This document shows positions 1 through 8,185 of a stretch of DNA of 36,811 bases, piece after piece. Source of the stretch: Aphodosoma sp045631465 (GTDB lineage: Bacteria > Bacteroidota > Bacteroidia > Bacteroidales > Paludibacteraceae); NCBI GenBank assembly GCA_045631465.1, contig JAZQUV010000013.1, forward strand, positions 1-36,811. The letters are read 5' to 3'. A program made the position numbers and the translations under genes. The notes under the pieces are model-generated. The model worked only from the letters and a program-made list of their open reading frames with translations, was not told the origin of the DNA and did no database searches. Within the stretch, counting starts at the first letter, position 1; the number at the start of each line of letters is the position of its first letter.

Positions 1-1626
1 CTTGATGCCGAAACAATCAATATTGTAGCTGATGAGTTTGGCTTCCAAACAGAGTTTGTTTCTGCCGATGTAGTTAATGCTATTCAAGAAGAGGAAGATA
101 GTGAAGAAGATCTTCTCCCACGTCCACCAATCGTAACTGTGATGGGTCACATTGACCACGGTAAAACTTCGTTACTCGACTACATCCGTAAATCTAACGT
201 TATCGCAGGTGAAGCGGGTGGTATCACTCAACACATTGGAGCTTACAACGTAACACTCGAAGATGGTCGCCATATCACATTCCTCGATACTCCTGGTCAC
301 GAGGCGTTTACGGCGATGCGTGCTCGTGGTGCTCAAGTAACCGACATTGCAATTATCATTGTAGCGGCCGACGACAATGTCATGCCTCAAACCGTAGAAG
401 CAATCAACCACGCTTCAGCGGCAGGTGTGCCTATCGTGTTCGCTATCAATAAAGTAGATAAACCAAGTGCTAACCCTGACAAGATTAAAGAGTCGCTCGC
501 TGCGATGAACTATCTTGTAGAAGAGTGGGGTGGTAAATATCAATCACAAGACATCTCTGCTAAACACGGTATGGGTGTCAACGAGTTGCTCGAAAAAGTA
601 TTGCTCGAAGCCGAACTTCTCGACCTTAAAGCAAATCCTAACCGTAAAGCATCAGGTTCTGTTATCGAATCGTCTCTCGACAAAGGTCGTGGTTATGTAG
701 CTACAGTGCTCGTGAACAACGGTACTTTGCGCGTCGGTGATGTTATGCTTGCTGGTACTGCTTATGGTCGTGTGAAAGCAATGTTCAACGAGCGTAACCA
801 ACGTATCAAAGAGGCAGGTCCTGCCGAACCAGTTATCGTATTAGGTCTTAATGGTGCGCCTCAAGCGGGTGATAACTTCAATATTTTCGATCAAGACCAC
901 GAGGCTCGCGATATTGCAAACAAACGCGAACAACTTGCTCGCGAACAAGGTCTTCGTACATCTAAACACCTTACTCTCGAAGAGATTGGTCGTCGTATTG
1001 CCCTTGGCAACTTCCAAGAACTCAACCTTATCGTTAAAGGCGACGTGGATGGTTCTATTGAGGCGTTGTCTGACTCATTATTGAAACTCTCTACCGAAGA
1101 AATTCAAGTCAATGTAATCCATAAAGCCGTAGGTCAAATCTCCGAAAGCGACGTCACTTTGGCAGCAGCATCTAACGCAATTATCGTAGGTTTCCAAGTT
1201 CGTCCTTCTATGGAAGCTCGTAAATTGGCCGAAAAAGAAGAGGTTGATATCCGTCTCTATTCTATCATCTACGATGCAATCGAAGAGCTTAAAGCAGCTA
1301 TGGAAGGTATGCTTGCTCCAGATATCAAAGAAGAGATTACTGCGACACTCGAAATTCGTGAAACCTTCAAGATTACAAAAGTTGGTACAATTGCCGGCTG
1401 TATGGTTAAAGAAGGTAAAATCAAACGTACACACAAAATACGTCTCATTCGCGATGGTATCGTAATCTATACAGGTGAACTTGCATCTCTCAAACGTATG
1501 AAAGACGATGTCAAAGAGGTTAACTTCGGTTACGAATGTGGTCTTAACATAGCTAACTACAACGACATCCGCATCGGTGATATCATCGAGGCTTACGAAG
1601 AAGTCGAAGTTAAGAAAACACTCTAA
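1..1626 (+). CDS. infB: Translation initiation factor IF-2, C-terminal 541 residues (5' end outside window)
   Basis: IF-2 is the GTPase that places initiator tRNA on the ribosome. The reading frame is open from base 1, so the N-terminal part lies outside the window. An internal ATG at 139 is not the start, because coding sequence upstream of it is in frame and ends in the typical RPPIVTVM run just before the G domain. Visible motifs are G1 GHIDHGKT (about residues 48-55 of this fragment), G3 DTPGHEAF, G4 NKVDKP and G5 SAKHGMG. The C-terminal initiator-tRNA-binding region ends near GLNIANYNDIRIGDIIEAYE. Nothing looks broken. A hairpin terminator follows. Confidence 0.97.
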   Translation, partial: LDAETINIVADEFGFQTEFVSADVVNAIQEEEDSEEDLLPRPPIVTVMGHIDHGKTSLLDYIRKSNVIAGEAGGITQHIGAYNVTLEDGRHITFLDTPGHEAFTAMRARGAQVTDIAIIIVAADDNVMPQTVEAINHASAAGVPIVFAINKVDKPSANPDKIKESLAAMNYLVEEWGGKYQSQDISAKHGMGVNELLEKVLLEAELLDLKANPNRKASGSVIESSLDKGRGYVATVLVNNGTLRVGDVMLAGTAYGRVKAMFNERNQRIKEAGPAEPVIVLGLNGAPQAGDNFNIFDQDHEARDIANKREQLAREQGLRTSKHLTLEEIGRRIALGNFQELNLIVKGDVDGSIEALSDSLLKLSTEEIQVNVIHKAVGQISESDVTLAAASNAIIVGFQVRPSMEARKLAEKEEVDIRLYSIIYDAIEELKAAMEGMLAPDIKEEITATLEIRETFKITKVGTIAGCMVKEGKIKRTHKIRLIRDGIVIYTGELASLKRMKDDVKEVNFGYECGLNIANYNDIRIGDIIEAYEEVEVKKTL

Positions 1627-1650
1627 TCAATCAATATAAAAAATAACTAG

Positions 1651-1700
1651 CGAGTAGCAAGACCAATTTAATATACACCTTGCTACTCGTTATTATTATA
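1651..1700 (+). terminator. Intrinsic terminator after infB
   Basis: An 11-bp perfect stem, CGAGTAGCAAG (1651-1661) with CTTGCTACTCG (1679-1689), is followed by an AT-rich run with several Ts. It lies 25 bases after the infB stop. Confidence 0.7.
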
Positions 1701-1759
1701 ATTCCTCATTCCACATTCCTCATTCCTCATTCCTCATTCCTCATTCCACATTCCTCATT
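1701..1759. repeat. CATTCCT-type heptad tandem repeat before the cvpA-like gene
   Basis: About eight copies of a 7-bp unit (CATTCCT, with CATTCCA variants) run almost to the start codon at 1765. A related array lies at 35696-35757. It occupies the place where a leader or ribosome binding site would be expected. Confidence 0.85.
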
Positions 1760-1764
1760 TTACT

Positions 1765-2310
1765 ATGAACTATCTCGATATAATTCTCATCATCCCTCTT
1801 GCCTACGGACTAGTGCAAGGTCTTCGTAAAGGCTTGGTAAAAGAAATAGCTGGATTATTAGCCATTTTGTTTGGTATTTATCTTGCTCGCTATTGGGCAT
1901 TGCCAGTTTCTCAAGCATTAGTCGACCTCACAGGTTGGACTCTCAACCTTTGCACACCATTGGCTTATGCCGTAGTTTTCATTGCGGTTTCATTGTCAAT
2001 TACGTTATTGTCGTATATGCTTACCAAAATCATAGGAGCCATCATGCTCGGTTGGCTCAATCGTCTTTTAGGAGGAGCATTTGGGATTATTAAAATGCTA
2101 TTACTATTAAGTGTAATACTCAATTTTGTAGCAATTGTCGATCAATTTATGCCCGTAAAAGAGAAACCAGTGGTGCAAAATTCACTATTCTACAAACCAA
2201 TCGAAGATGTAATGGGAGTAGTTTTGCCATATCTCAATTTCGAAGATTTCACAACCGCCGTTCGTGAAGGAATAGTCGAACCAACCACCAAAGCAATTGA
2301 AGAATTATAA
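1765..2310 (+). CDS. CvpA-family inner membrane protein
   Basis: A 181-residue protein with four hydrophobic segments (about residues 3-20, 27-45, 64-90, 98-122). The N-terminus (NYLDIILIIPLAYGLVQGLRKGL) has the D-x-x-[IL] and G-x-x-[RK]G pattern of the CvpA/colicin V production family, whose biochemical role is not well settled. The start ATG follows a heptad repeat array directly. A bidirectional hairpin at 2333-2361 ends the transcript. The gene converges with the minus-strand gene at 2345-2941. Confidence 0.85.
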   Translation: MNYLDIILIIPLAYGLVQGLRKGLVKEIAGLLAILFGIYLARYWALPVSQALVDLTGWTLNLCTPLAYAVVFIAVSLSITLLSYMLTKIIGAIMLGWLNRLLGGAFGIIKMLLLLSVILNFVAIVDQFMPVKEKPVVQNSLFYKPIEDVMGVVLPYLNFEDFTTAVREGIVEPTTKAIEEL

Positions 2311-2332
2311 TTAATTAGATATAAGAAAATCA

Positions 2333-2361
2333 AAGGCAATCGAATCAATTTCGATTGCCTT
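2333..2361. terminator. Bidirectional hairpin terminator between convergent genes
   Basis: AAGGCAATCGAA (2333-2344) pairs with TTCGATTGCCTT (2350-2361) across a 5-base loop. The stop codon of the minus-strand gene (2345-2347) lies in the loop, so that transcript ends almost without a 3' UTR. Confidence 0.7.
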
Positions 2362-2941
2362 CTTTGTGTACAACACATAGCGTCGTCAATCCACTTTTGT
2401 TGCCAATAACAAACAATTTAGGTTCGCTTGTTCCATTATTTTGCCGCAGTTCGTTTATATAAACAGGTTCTCCCAATATAAATAGACTACAACGGAAAGT
2501 ATCTCCAATTTTCAATTTCGAATTTAGAGCATCTTCTATTCTAAATGTATCATTTCCAATATATTTCAATAAGCACACACGATTAGGTTGCCATGCAATT
2601 TTCACTATATCGCCAAGGTCTAAGTTTTTGCTTTCTATGGCGTGCGATAAGATGAAATCCGAGTTGTTGTGTTCTTCTTGTTTGAGCTTTTCTATAAAAT
2701 TATCCCAACTTTCATATCCCAATGAGCGAGCTAAAATATTCAGAGTGCTATTTCTCGTTTCATCCACACCATCAATGTATCCCCAAATGCGTTTGAGAGT
2801 GGAAGCACTAATCTGCTCGTGAGTGCGGTCCCAAATAATACCCCTCAAAAAATCAAAATCTGCAGGCGTTTGTATTTTGCGATTTACCGAATTTTCAATT
2901 CTATGGCGCAGTTCTAATATTTCTGGACTATTGATATTCAT
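2345..2941 (-). CDS. Conserved Bacteroidales-type protein with HTH-like N-terminal half
   Basis: I do not know a named function. The 198-residue protein starts MNINSPEILELRHRIE. Residues about 40-80 (ISASTLKRIWGYIDG ... TLNILARSLGYESWDNF) look like a helix-turn-helix domain of a kind common in Bacteroides regulators. The C-terminal half (DLGDIVKIAWQPNRVCLLKY) is beta-rich and resembles small-barrel or OB-like domains. An in-frame ATG exists at 3004, but the promoter box at 2974-2981 lies downstream of it. The start at 2941 is therefore preferred, leaving a leader of about 26 bases. It is divergent from the kinase gene. Confidence 0.7.
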   Translation of the reverse strand: MNINSPEILELRHRIENSVNRKIQTPADFDFLRGIIWDRTHEQISASTLKRIWGYIDGVDETRNSTLNILARSLGYESWDNFIEKLKQEEHNNSDFILSHAIESKNLDLGDIVKIAWQPNRVCLLKYIGNDTFRIEDALNSKLKIGDTFRCSLFILGEPVYINELRQNNGTSEPKLFVIGNKSGLTTLCVVHKEGNRN

Positions 2942-2973
2942 ATTTATTGGCAGTTGATGTTTTTTTTCGGATG

Positions 2974-2981
2974 CAAATTTA
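2974..2981 (-). promoter_or_regulatory. -7 promoter box for the HTH-like gene
   Basis: The minus strand reads TAAATTTG, matching the Bacteroidetes -7 consensus TAnnTTTG, 33 bases before the chosen start. This position decides between the two possible start codons. Confidence 0.55.
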
Positions 2982-3124
2982 CAACAAACATTTCTATTTT
3001 GCAAAGTTCATTTTGGTTCATTTGCTCATTTGTTGTATTTACACTTTGTTTATCTTTCGTCGAAGGTATAGTTATCCTATGAATCACTTTGCTTCGAGGT
3101 AGTTATATTATGAGAAAAAATTTG

Positions 3125-3132
3125 TATCTTTG
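3125..3132 (+). promoter_or_regulatory. -7 promoter box for the kinase gene
   Basis: TATCTTTG matches TAnnTTTG exactly, 24 bases before the kinase ATG. No convincing -33 TTTG lies at the usual spacing. Confidence 0.6.
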
Positions 3133-3156
3133 TCGGTGAAAAAATTAGTGTTTTAA

Positions 3157-4368
3157 ATGAATCAAGAACTAACATCATCCGATTTTCTACAAGAGAATTT
3201 CTTCACAGCCGAAGATTCAGTGTCAGAATATATTGAGTTAGAAACTCAAAGTCGGTTCAATCAATTTTATAAAGTGAAACGCTTCGGTCGCTACTTCATA
3301 CTCAAAGGCCTCAAACCCGAATATGCATCAGAAGCAATGTATGTATCACTACTCAAAAAAGAATTCGAACTATCGGCCGAACTCTCTCACCCCAATATCG
3401 TAGTAACCATTCAGAAAGAAGATAATCCCCGCATCGGACCCGCCATCATGATGGAATACATCGACGGCATGACACTCAACGACTTTTTAGCAACTAATCC
3501 AACCACCCAACAACGCCAAAAAGTCGTATTGCAACTCCTTGATGCAATGCAATATATCCATTCAAAACAAATCACGCATCGCGACCTCAAACCTAGCAAC
3601 ATCCTTATTACCCATAACGGATTTAACGTCAAAATCATCGACTTCGGATTAGCCGATGCCGACAACTACGCCATATTCAAACAACCAGCAGGCACCATAT
3701 CATACGCCGCACCCGAGCAGATGCAACGAGGCACAACCATCGACTGCCGCACAGACATCTACTCCTTCGGATTAATACTAAAAGAAATATTCCCAAATAA
3801 ATATCGTTCAATCTCACACCGTTGCACACAATCCGACCCATCCAAGCGTTATGCCAATGCAGCAGATATTCTGCGTGCAATTCACCGACAAACTCAATTA
3901 TGCAAATTGATGTTACCTGCCATATTAAGCGTTTTATTATTAATATCTCCATTCTTCCTATTGCTTAATCGTACAAACGCAACAACCACATATTCCGACC
4001 CTCAGCAGATGATGATTAACGAATCCTTTGCCGCTATCGACAAAATCTATCGTCCTTATATGGATAGTCTCGAGCAGGGATTATTCTTGTATCAAGAGTT
4101 TGCCTCCTTGACACTAGCCAAAAAGAGTAAATCACAAGGCGAATTATTGCAAACATATCTACAGCAAATCCCATCCGACAGCCCCTTTTATGGCAATTTC
4201 ATGGCATCGTTCACAGGCTATGTCTCAAACGAATATTTCTATCATGCTGATGAATTATACAAGCAATTGCCGTCATTTTTCAAAGAACATAACGAAGGAC
4301 GCATATCTGATTCCGAATTCGAAAAACTCTATACCACATACAACAAATTAGCCAACTCACTACAATAA
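3157..4368 (+). CDS. Membrane-anchored Ser/Thr protein kinase (Hanks type)
   Basis: A 403-residue protein. Kinase domain about residues 20-245: ATP-binding lysine near 50 (YFILKGL), catalytic HRDLKPSN near 141-148, DFG near 162-164 (KIIDFGLAD) and APE near 185-187 (SYAAPEQM). The glycine-rich loop is poorly conserved (RFNQFYKVKRFGR). One hydrophobic span near 251-270 (MLPAILSVLLLISPFFLLL) should anchor it in the inner membrane, leaving about 130 residues outside the cytoplasm with no recognised sensor domain. Codons are rich in CCC/ATC/ACC compared with neighbours. It is likely monocistronic: own promoter upstream, palindrome array and terminator downstream. Substrate unknown. Confidence 0.9.
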   Translation: MNQELTSSDFLQENFFTAEDSVSEYIELETQSRFNQFYKVKRFGRYFILKGLKPEYASEAMYVSLLKKEFELSAELSHPNIVVTIQKEDNPRIGPAIMMEYIDGMTLNDFLATNPTTQQRQKVVLQLLDAMQYIHSKQITHRDLKPSNILITHNGFNVKIIDFGLADADNYAIFKQPAGTISYAAPEQMQRGTTIDCRTDIYSFGLILKEIFPNKYRSISHRCTQSDPSKRYANAADILRAIHRQTQLCKLMLPAILSVLLLISPFFLLLNRTNATTTYSDPQQMMINESFAAIDKIYRPYMDSLEQGLFLYQEFASLTLAKKSKSQGELLQTYLQQIPSDSPFYGNFMASFTGYVSNEYFYHADELYKQLPSFFKEHNEGRISDSEFEKLYTTYNKLANSLQ

Positions 4369-4403
4369 AAACATGCGCCAAATTGGTAAATCTATTTAAA
4401 AAC

Positions 4404-4493
4404 ATTGAAAATCGGGAGTGGTACTTCGGATTTTGATTGAAAATCGGAAGTAGTACTTCAGATTTTGATTGAAAATCGGAAGTAGAACTATGG
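4404..4493. repeat. 32-bp tandem palindromic repeat, 2.8 copies
   Basis: Units start at 4404, 4436 and 4468, an exact 32-bp period. Each full unit holds a palindrome with core GAAGTA-G-TACTTC inside AAAATC/GATTTT arms. In the first unit the left core arm reads GGAGTG, which still pairs with TACTTC through two G-U wobbles. The third unit lacks its right arm. It lies between the kinase stop and the terminator at 4496. Confidence 0.9.
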
Positions 4494-4495
4494 TC

Positions 4496-4523
4496 AGAGC
4501 AACTTTTTTAGTTGCTCTTTTTT
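4496..4523 (+). terminator. Intrinsic terminator, copy 1 of a duplicated hairpin
   Basis: AGAGCAACT (4496-4504) pairs with AGTTGCTCT (4510-4518), followed by a T run. The same hairpin recurs at 6073-6102 after the ATPase pseudogene. Confidence 0.85.
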
Positions 4524-4676
4524 GCATTTAAAACATGTTTAAAAACAATTATACAATTAGATGTTGGGAAAAATAATTATAGCGGGAATAATAGTATTTT
4601 TCAGGATAAAACTTTGGGGATTGATAGCGTTTTGGTAAAATAAATAACGGGGATTGATATTTTTTTTATAATAATA

Positions 4677-4708
4677 TTTGCATAATTAAAAGATTTTCAG
4701 TATCTTTG
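4677..4708 (+). promoter_or_regulatory. -33/-7 promoter of the broken ATPase gene
   Basis: TTTG at 4677-4680 and TATCTTTG at 4701-4708, 20 bases apart, fit the Bacteroidetes promoter. The ATG is 26 bases further on. Upstream, GGGGATTGATA occurs twice about 37 bases apart (near 4616 and 4651). Confidence 0.65.
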
Positions 4709-4733
4709 CAGTGTTTTATAAGTTTACATAATT

Positions 4734-6068
4734 ATGAACTATATTTTTGAGCGAAAGATTTATCAACAAATCTTAAATTGGAAGAGACAAAATAATGGTA
4801 AAAGTGCCCTTTAAATAGAAGGTGCGAGACGTATTGGAAAATCCACTATTGTGGAACAATTTGCAAAGAAAGAATATCGATCATACATTCTTATTGATTT
4901 TAATAAGACATCTAAAAAAATCAATTCACTATTTGATGATTTGATGGATCTAGATTATATTTTTCTTTATTTGCAAAGTGCCTACAATACCACTTTGTAT
5001 CCTCGCGAATCGGTCATTATCTTTGATGAGGTGCAACAATGTCCCAAAGCACGACAAGCAATTAAATACCTTGTGCAAGATGGTAGATATGATTATATAG
5101 AAACAGGATCTCTCATTAGTATCAAGCAAAATACGCAAGATATCACTATTCCAAGCGAAGAAGATAGACTTGAGATGTTCCCATTAGACTATGAAGAGTT
5201 TCGCTGGGCAATGGGTGATACCGCTACTATTCCTCTGCTACGTCAAACATTAGAAAAACGTATTTCGTTGGGTGATGATATAAATCGCAAATATATGCGT
5301 GAATTACGATTGTATATGCTTGTTGGTGGTATGCCTCAAGCAGTGTGTGAATATCTGCAATCAAAAAACTTATGTGCAGTAGATTCTGTCAAACGCAAGA
5401 TACTGAAACTATATTTTGATGATTTTCGGAAAATAGATAAAACAGGTAAGTTAGGAAAATTATTTCAAGCTATTCCTTCTATGCTTGCGCGCAATGTATC
5501 ACGCTATTATCCTACTTCTGTGATTAAAGGCGTGAATGCAGATAAGCTTCAAGACCTTTTAATTGCATTGGAAGATAGCAAAACCGTGAATATGGCATAT
5601 CAAACCACAGATCCTAATGTGGGACTACCACTGGGTGAAGATAAAAGTCGTTTTAAAATGTATGTGGGTGATATAGGATTGATGGTTACTTTAGCATTTT
5701 GGGATAAGCAATTTGTAGAAAATATTTTGTATGATAAATTACTTGCTGATAAATTGCCTGCAAATATGGGATATATCTACGAGAATTTAGCTGCGCAGAT
5801 ATTGCGAAGTGCAGGTAATGAATTGTACTATTATACATGGGCAAAAGATAATCGACATAATTATGAAGTTGATTTCTTATTGTCAAGAGGAACAAAAATT
5901 TGTCCATTAGAAATAAAATCTGGAAGTTATAAATCACATATTTCGTTAGATGTTTTTTGTGAAAAGTTTTCTTCACGTATAGCTAATAGATATGTAGTTT
6001 ATACCAAAGATTTACGGCGCGATGCAGAAACTATTTTACTACCAATCTATATGTTAGGGTTAATATAA
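4734..6068 (+). pseudogene. AAA ATPase with DUF4143-type nuclease-like C-terminus, interrupted by in-frame TAA
   Basis: Translation from ATG 4734 gives MNYIFERKIYQQILNWKRQN, the normal N-terminus of this family. It then meets TAA at 4812-4814. The frame continues directly with IEGARRIGKST, the Walker A motif, so one T-to-A change in a TTA leucine codon explains the break. Downstream are Walker B IIFDEVQ, the YIETGSLIS segment, a helical/winged region and a C-terminal PD-(D/E)XK-like signature VDFLL ... LEIKSG. The longest unbroken stretch begins with GTG at 4851, after the P-loop, so a protein started there could not bind ATP normally. The rest of the frame is intact, suggesting a recent mutation or a sequence error. 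Confidence 0.85.
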
Positions 6069-6072
6069 TTCA

Positions 6073-6102
6073 GAGCAACTTTTTTAGTTGCTCTTTTTTT
6101 TC
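6073..6102 (+). terminator. Intrinsic terminator, copy 2 of a duplicated hairpin
   Basis: AGAGCAACT (6073-6081) and AGTTGCTCT (6087-6095) plus a long T run, identical in stem and loop to the hairpin at 4496. Sequence just after both copies is also similar (AAAACATGTTTAAAAACA against AAAATATGCTCAAAAACA). Confidence 0.85.
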
Positions 6103-6171
6103 TCAAAAATATGCTCAAAAACATTAAAATATATTTTGTGGTTTAGTAAAAATTAACTATATTCGCATTTA

Positions 6172-6394
6172 CAATGAAGGACCTGCTGGGTTATGCAGTT
6201 CCAACATATACTTTTGTAGAATAACATTATTCATTTATACAGTCTGTCTAAAAAACTTGGCCGTTTTCAAATACAGCTACTGTGCATAAGTGATTAGTGT
6301 TCACGTTCATGGCAGCGTGAACTCAACTTATCGTCTTTGCATAGGTCAGGCCAAATACCTTTAGACAGCGAGAAGTAGAGTTCTCGCTTTTTTT
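6172..6394 (+). ncRNA. Structured small RNA candidate, rod-like, possibly 6S RNA
   Basis: No open frame of note is present. A promoter-like TATATTCG at 6158-6165 could start the RNA near 6172. A 5' hairpin pairs GGACCTGC with GCAGTTCC (6179-6202). Then comes a long rod: CTGTCTAAA (6244-6252) with TTTAGACAG (6360-6368), TTGGCC (6257-6262) with GGCCAA (6349-6354), ATAAGT with ACTTAT, and apical GTTCACG (6299-6305) with CGTGAAC (6316-6322). The unpaired middle resembles the central bubble of 6S RNA, the RNA polymerase decoy. A strong terminator, GCGAGAA/TTCTCGC plus seven or more Ts, ends at about 6394. The structure is seen directly; the 6S identity is a guess. It could also be a leader of the next gene, though the terminator argues for a free RNA. 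Confidence 0.5.
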
Positions 6395-6501
6395 GTACCA
6401 TCAAATGAACCAAAATGAACCAAAAATTCTATTGCGAGTATGCGAAAAAACATGTTATTTTGCAAAAAAATAGAAAAATTGTAAATCTTACAAAAAGTAA
6501 T

Positions 6502-7794
6502 ATGAAAAAAATTGTACAAATTTTAGTTGTTTTAGTTTTGTTTGCTTCTTGTGGTGGAGGCAATAAGAATAGTGAGAGTGGCAATATGTCATCTGTACAA
6601 CATGAAGAGTATGAAAATATGTTGGCATCGCTACAACGTGTCGAAATTTTGTTGGACGATGTTGGCGAGATGTCGGTCGATCAAATTGTTTCGTTGTCTG
6701 AATTTGTGCCGCAATTGCATTACGAGTATGATATGTCTGGGCTCGATTCTACAGCTTTAGCCAAATGTCATAACCTAAAGAAACGCACCGATTTTGTCCG
6801 TAATAAACTTGAAGAGAGATTGCAGCGTGAAGTTGCTACATTAGGCATTACCGGTCATAAGAAAGAAGACTATTTGATGGATGGTGGAACAGAGGCATTC
6901 CCAGTTTATCTTGAGAAAGGAGATAAAATGTTTTATCTTATCGAAACCGAATCGCCTGCTACAGTCAAAATCTATAATGCCGATTCTCGTAAATTGCTCA
7001 AAACCTATAGTAGTAAGACCAAGGTGCACGATTCGCTTGCTATTCGCAATTCTGCTATCTATCTTGTAGAAGTCAATCCAGGAGCAACACAATATGCCAA
7101 TATCAGTGTTGGATATAAAGTCCCAGACATCAGTCGTTTGAATAATTTGGCAACAGTCAACACCGAAATAGTAGAATGCGAAAAAGGAGCTTTTCGTGCA
7201 ATATCAACAAAAGGTCTCAAAATGTCTAATGTATTCGAAGAACCACGTAAGTTTACACTTCGTGGTCAAATCAAAGCCGCATTCTCAGGTTCATATCGTG
7301 GTATTGTAGCTGTTCAGGTGCCAGCAGGCACAACCGACATTCTCTATCGTTTGCGTATCTCTACCGACGAAGAAGATATGTACACCGATGGTAAGTTTAG
7401 TGAAGATATGAATCATTCATATAGTAAAATCAAAGTTTTAGGTATGCCTCTCTACGAGTCTCAACATAGCATTGGACTTATCCAAACTCTTTTGGGAGAT
7501 AACAAACCACCGCGCGAAGAAGATGCTTATATCAATATGTTCGTATTCACTAGTTCGTCTCAAGCCAAAAGTTTCCAAGATGGCAAAGCAACATCAACAT
7601 TGCAATACAACATCAACTATTCCACAATGGGCACACAGTCATGCAATGGTCGCATTCCAATGAATGGCAAGCAAACCATCTATCTTGGTTTCGAAAACGA
7701 GCGTATGCGCTTTCATAATTACGTTTGGCTCGAAGTCATAGCCATTTCCCCAAAGACCGAATACTTCAATGCTAAATATACCATTGTGAAGTGA
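6502..7794 (+). CDS. Predicted lipoprotein of unknown function
   Basis: A 430-residue protein starting MKKIVQILVVLVLFASCGGG, a short lipoprotein signal with the lipidated cysteine near residue 17. The frame stays open upstream to 6415, but the extra residues would precede the signal peptide, so 6502 is chosen. A Ser/Asn/Gly-rich linker follows, then a helical stretch (about 30-110) and beta-rich sequence with no family I recognise. Phrases such as GDKMFYLIETESPATVKIYNADS and YRGIVAVQVPAGTTDILYRLRIS suggest jelly-roll-like domains for carbohydrate or protein binding, but this is weak. It probably sits on the periplasmic or outer face of the envelope. Confidence 0.8.
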   Translation: MKKIVQILVVLVLFASCGGGNKNSESGNMSSVQHEEYENMLASLQRVEILLDDVGEMSVDQIVSLSEFVPQLHYEYDMSGLDSTALAKCHNLKKRTDFVRNKLEERLQREVATLGITGHKKEDYLMDGGTEAFPVYLEKGDKMFYLIETESPATVKIYNADSRKLLKTYSSKTKVHDSLAIRNSAIYLVEVNPGATQYANISVGYKVPDISRLNNLATVNTEIVECEKGAFRAISTKGLKMSNVFEEPRKFTLRGQIKAAFSGSYRGIVAVQVPAGTTDILYRLRISTDEEDMYTDGKFSEDMNHSYSKIKVLGMPLYESQHSIGLIQTLLGDNKPPREEDAYINMFVFTSSSQAKSFQDGKATSTLQYNINYSTMGTQSCNGRIPMNGKQTIYLGFENERMRFHNYVWLEVIAISPKTEYFNAKYTIVK

Positions 7795-7802
7795 TTATAT
7801 TC

Positions 7803-7842
7803 CTTCCCTGTTCTAGGGGAGGTCCTCGAAGAGGGGAGTGGT
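7803..7842. repeat. Interspersed CCCTnnnnTAGGGG / AGGnCCTCGAAGAGGGGAG repeat
   Basis: A Bacteroidetes-type intergenic repeat, with hairpin arms CCCTG/TAGGGG and then a CTCGAAGAG hairpin. Related versions lie at 34691-34731 (inside rsmI), about 36766-36811 (inside the glycosyltransferase) and 22893-22985. Confidence 0.6.
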
Positions 7843-7861
7843 TAAGAGTGCTGTAATTAAG

Positions 7862-8012
7862 AAAAAACTCGCAGAGACGATATAATCCAGGCGGTGGGTG
7901 TAATTATGATATTAACATTGTTAAAAAAAGCCTCGTAGAGGCGATATAGCCCAGGCATGGGTGTAAACCCCTGATGAGATGGATACATGGTATAACAAGC
8001 GCCGTAGGTGCG
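7862..8012. repeat. Two degenerate tandem repeats plus small hairpins
   Basis: Copies at 7862-7909 and 7923-7974 share AAAAAA-CTCG-AGAG-CGATATA-CCAGGC-GGGTGTAA. Short hairpins GCCTC-GTA-GAGGC and GCGCC-GTA-GGTGC (7999-8011) are embedded. Such GTA-loop hairpins are common interspersed repeats in many bacteria. A minus-strand frame across 7857-8171 consists of this repeat and is not called as a gene. Confidence 0.65.
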
Positions 8013-8098
8013 ACAGAGTAATCTATCTGCGTAATCTGTATAGCGATTTTTGCGTAGCAAAAGAGCGAATTTAATATTTAAATGGTAAAAATCTGAAA

Positions 8099-8157
8099 AT
8101 TCTTGCGATAAGCGAGGACAATTAAGTTTACTTAAATTGTCGAGCGTAGCAAGAATC
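8099..8157. repeat. Nested imperfect palindrome, copy 1 of family
   Basis: The outer arms ATTCTTGC/GCAAGAAT enclose conserved GATAAGCGAG and CGAGCGTAGC. The inner hairpin pairs GACAATTAAG with CTTAAATTGTC. Other copies: 19676-19738, 28168-28225, 32777-32838 and a partial at 19744-19796. Confidence 0.75.
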
Positions 8158-8185
8158 TTGAGCCGAACCAACAGTCTTGAGCCGG

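Noticed and set aside
4404..4493. Possible CRISPR array
   Set aside because: The 32-bp units are contiguous with no unique spacers, and no cas gene is nearby.
4812..4814. Stop-codon readthrough or recoding in the ATPase gene
   Set aside because: No recoding hairpin or slippery site is evident, and other genes in the window use TAA as stop normally.
4851..6068. A functional ATPase starting at GTG 4851
   Set aside because: It would lack the P-loop, while the in-frame sequence upstream of the TAA matches the family's N-terminus and has its own promoter.
7857..8171. 104-codon minus-strand frame
   Set aside because: It spans interspersed repeats and a palindrome, with no protein-like composition or promoter.
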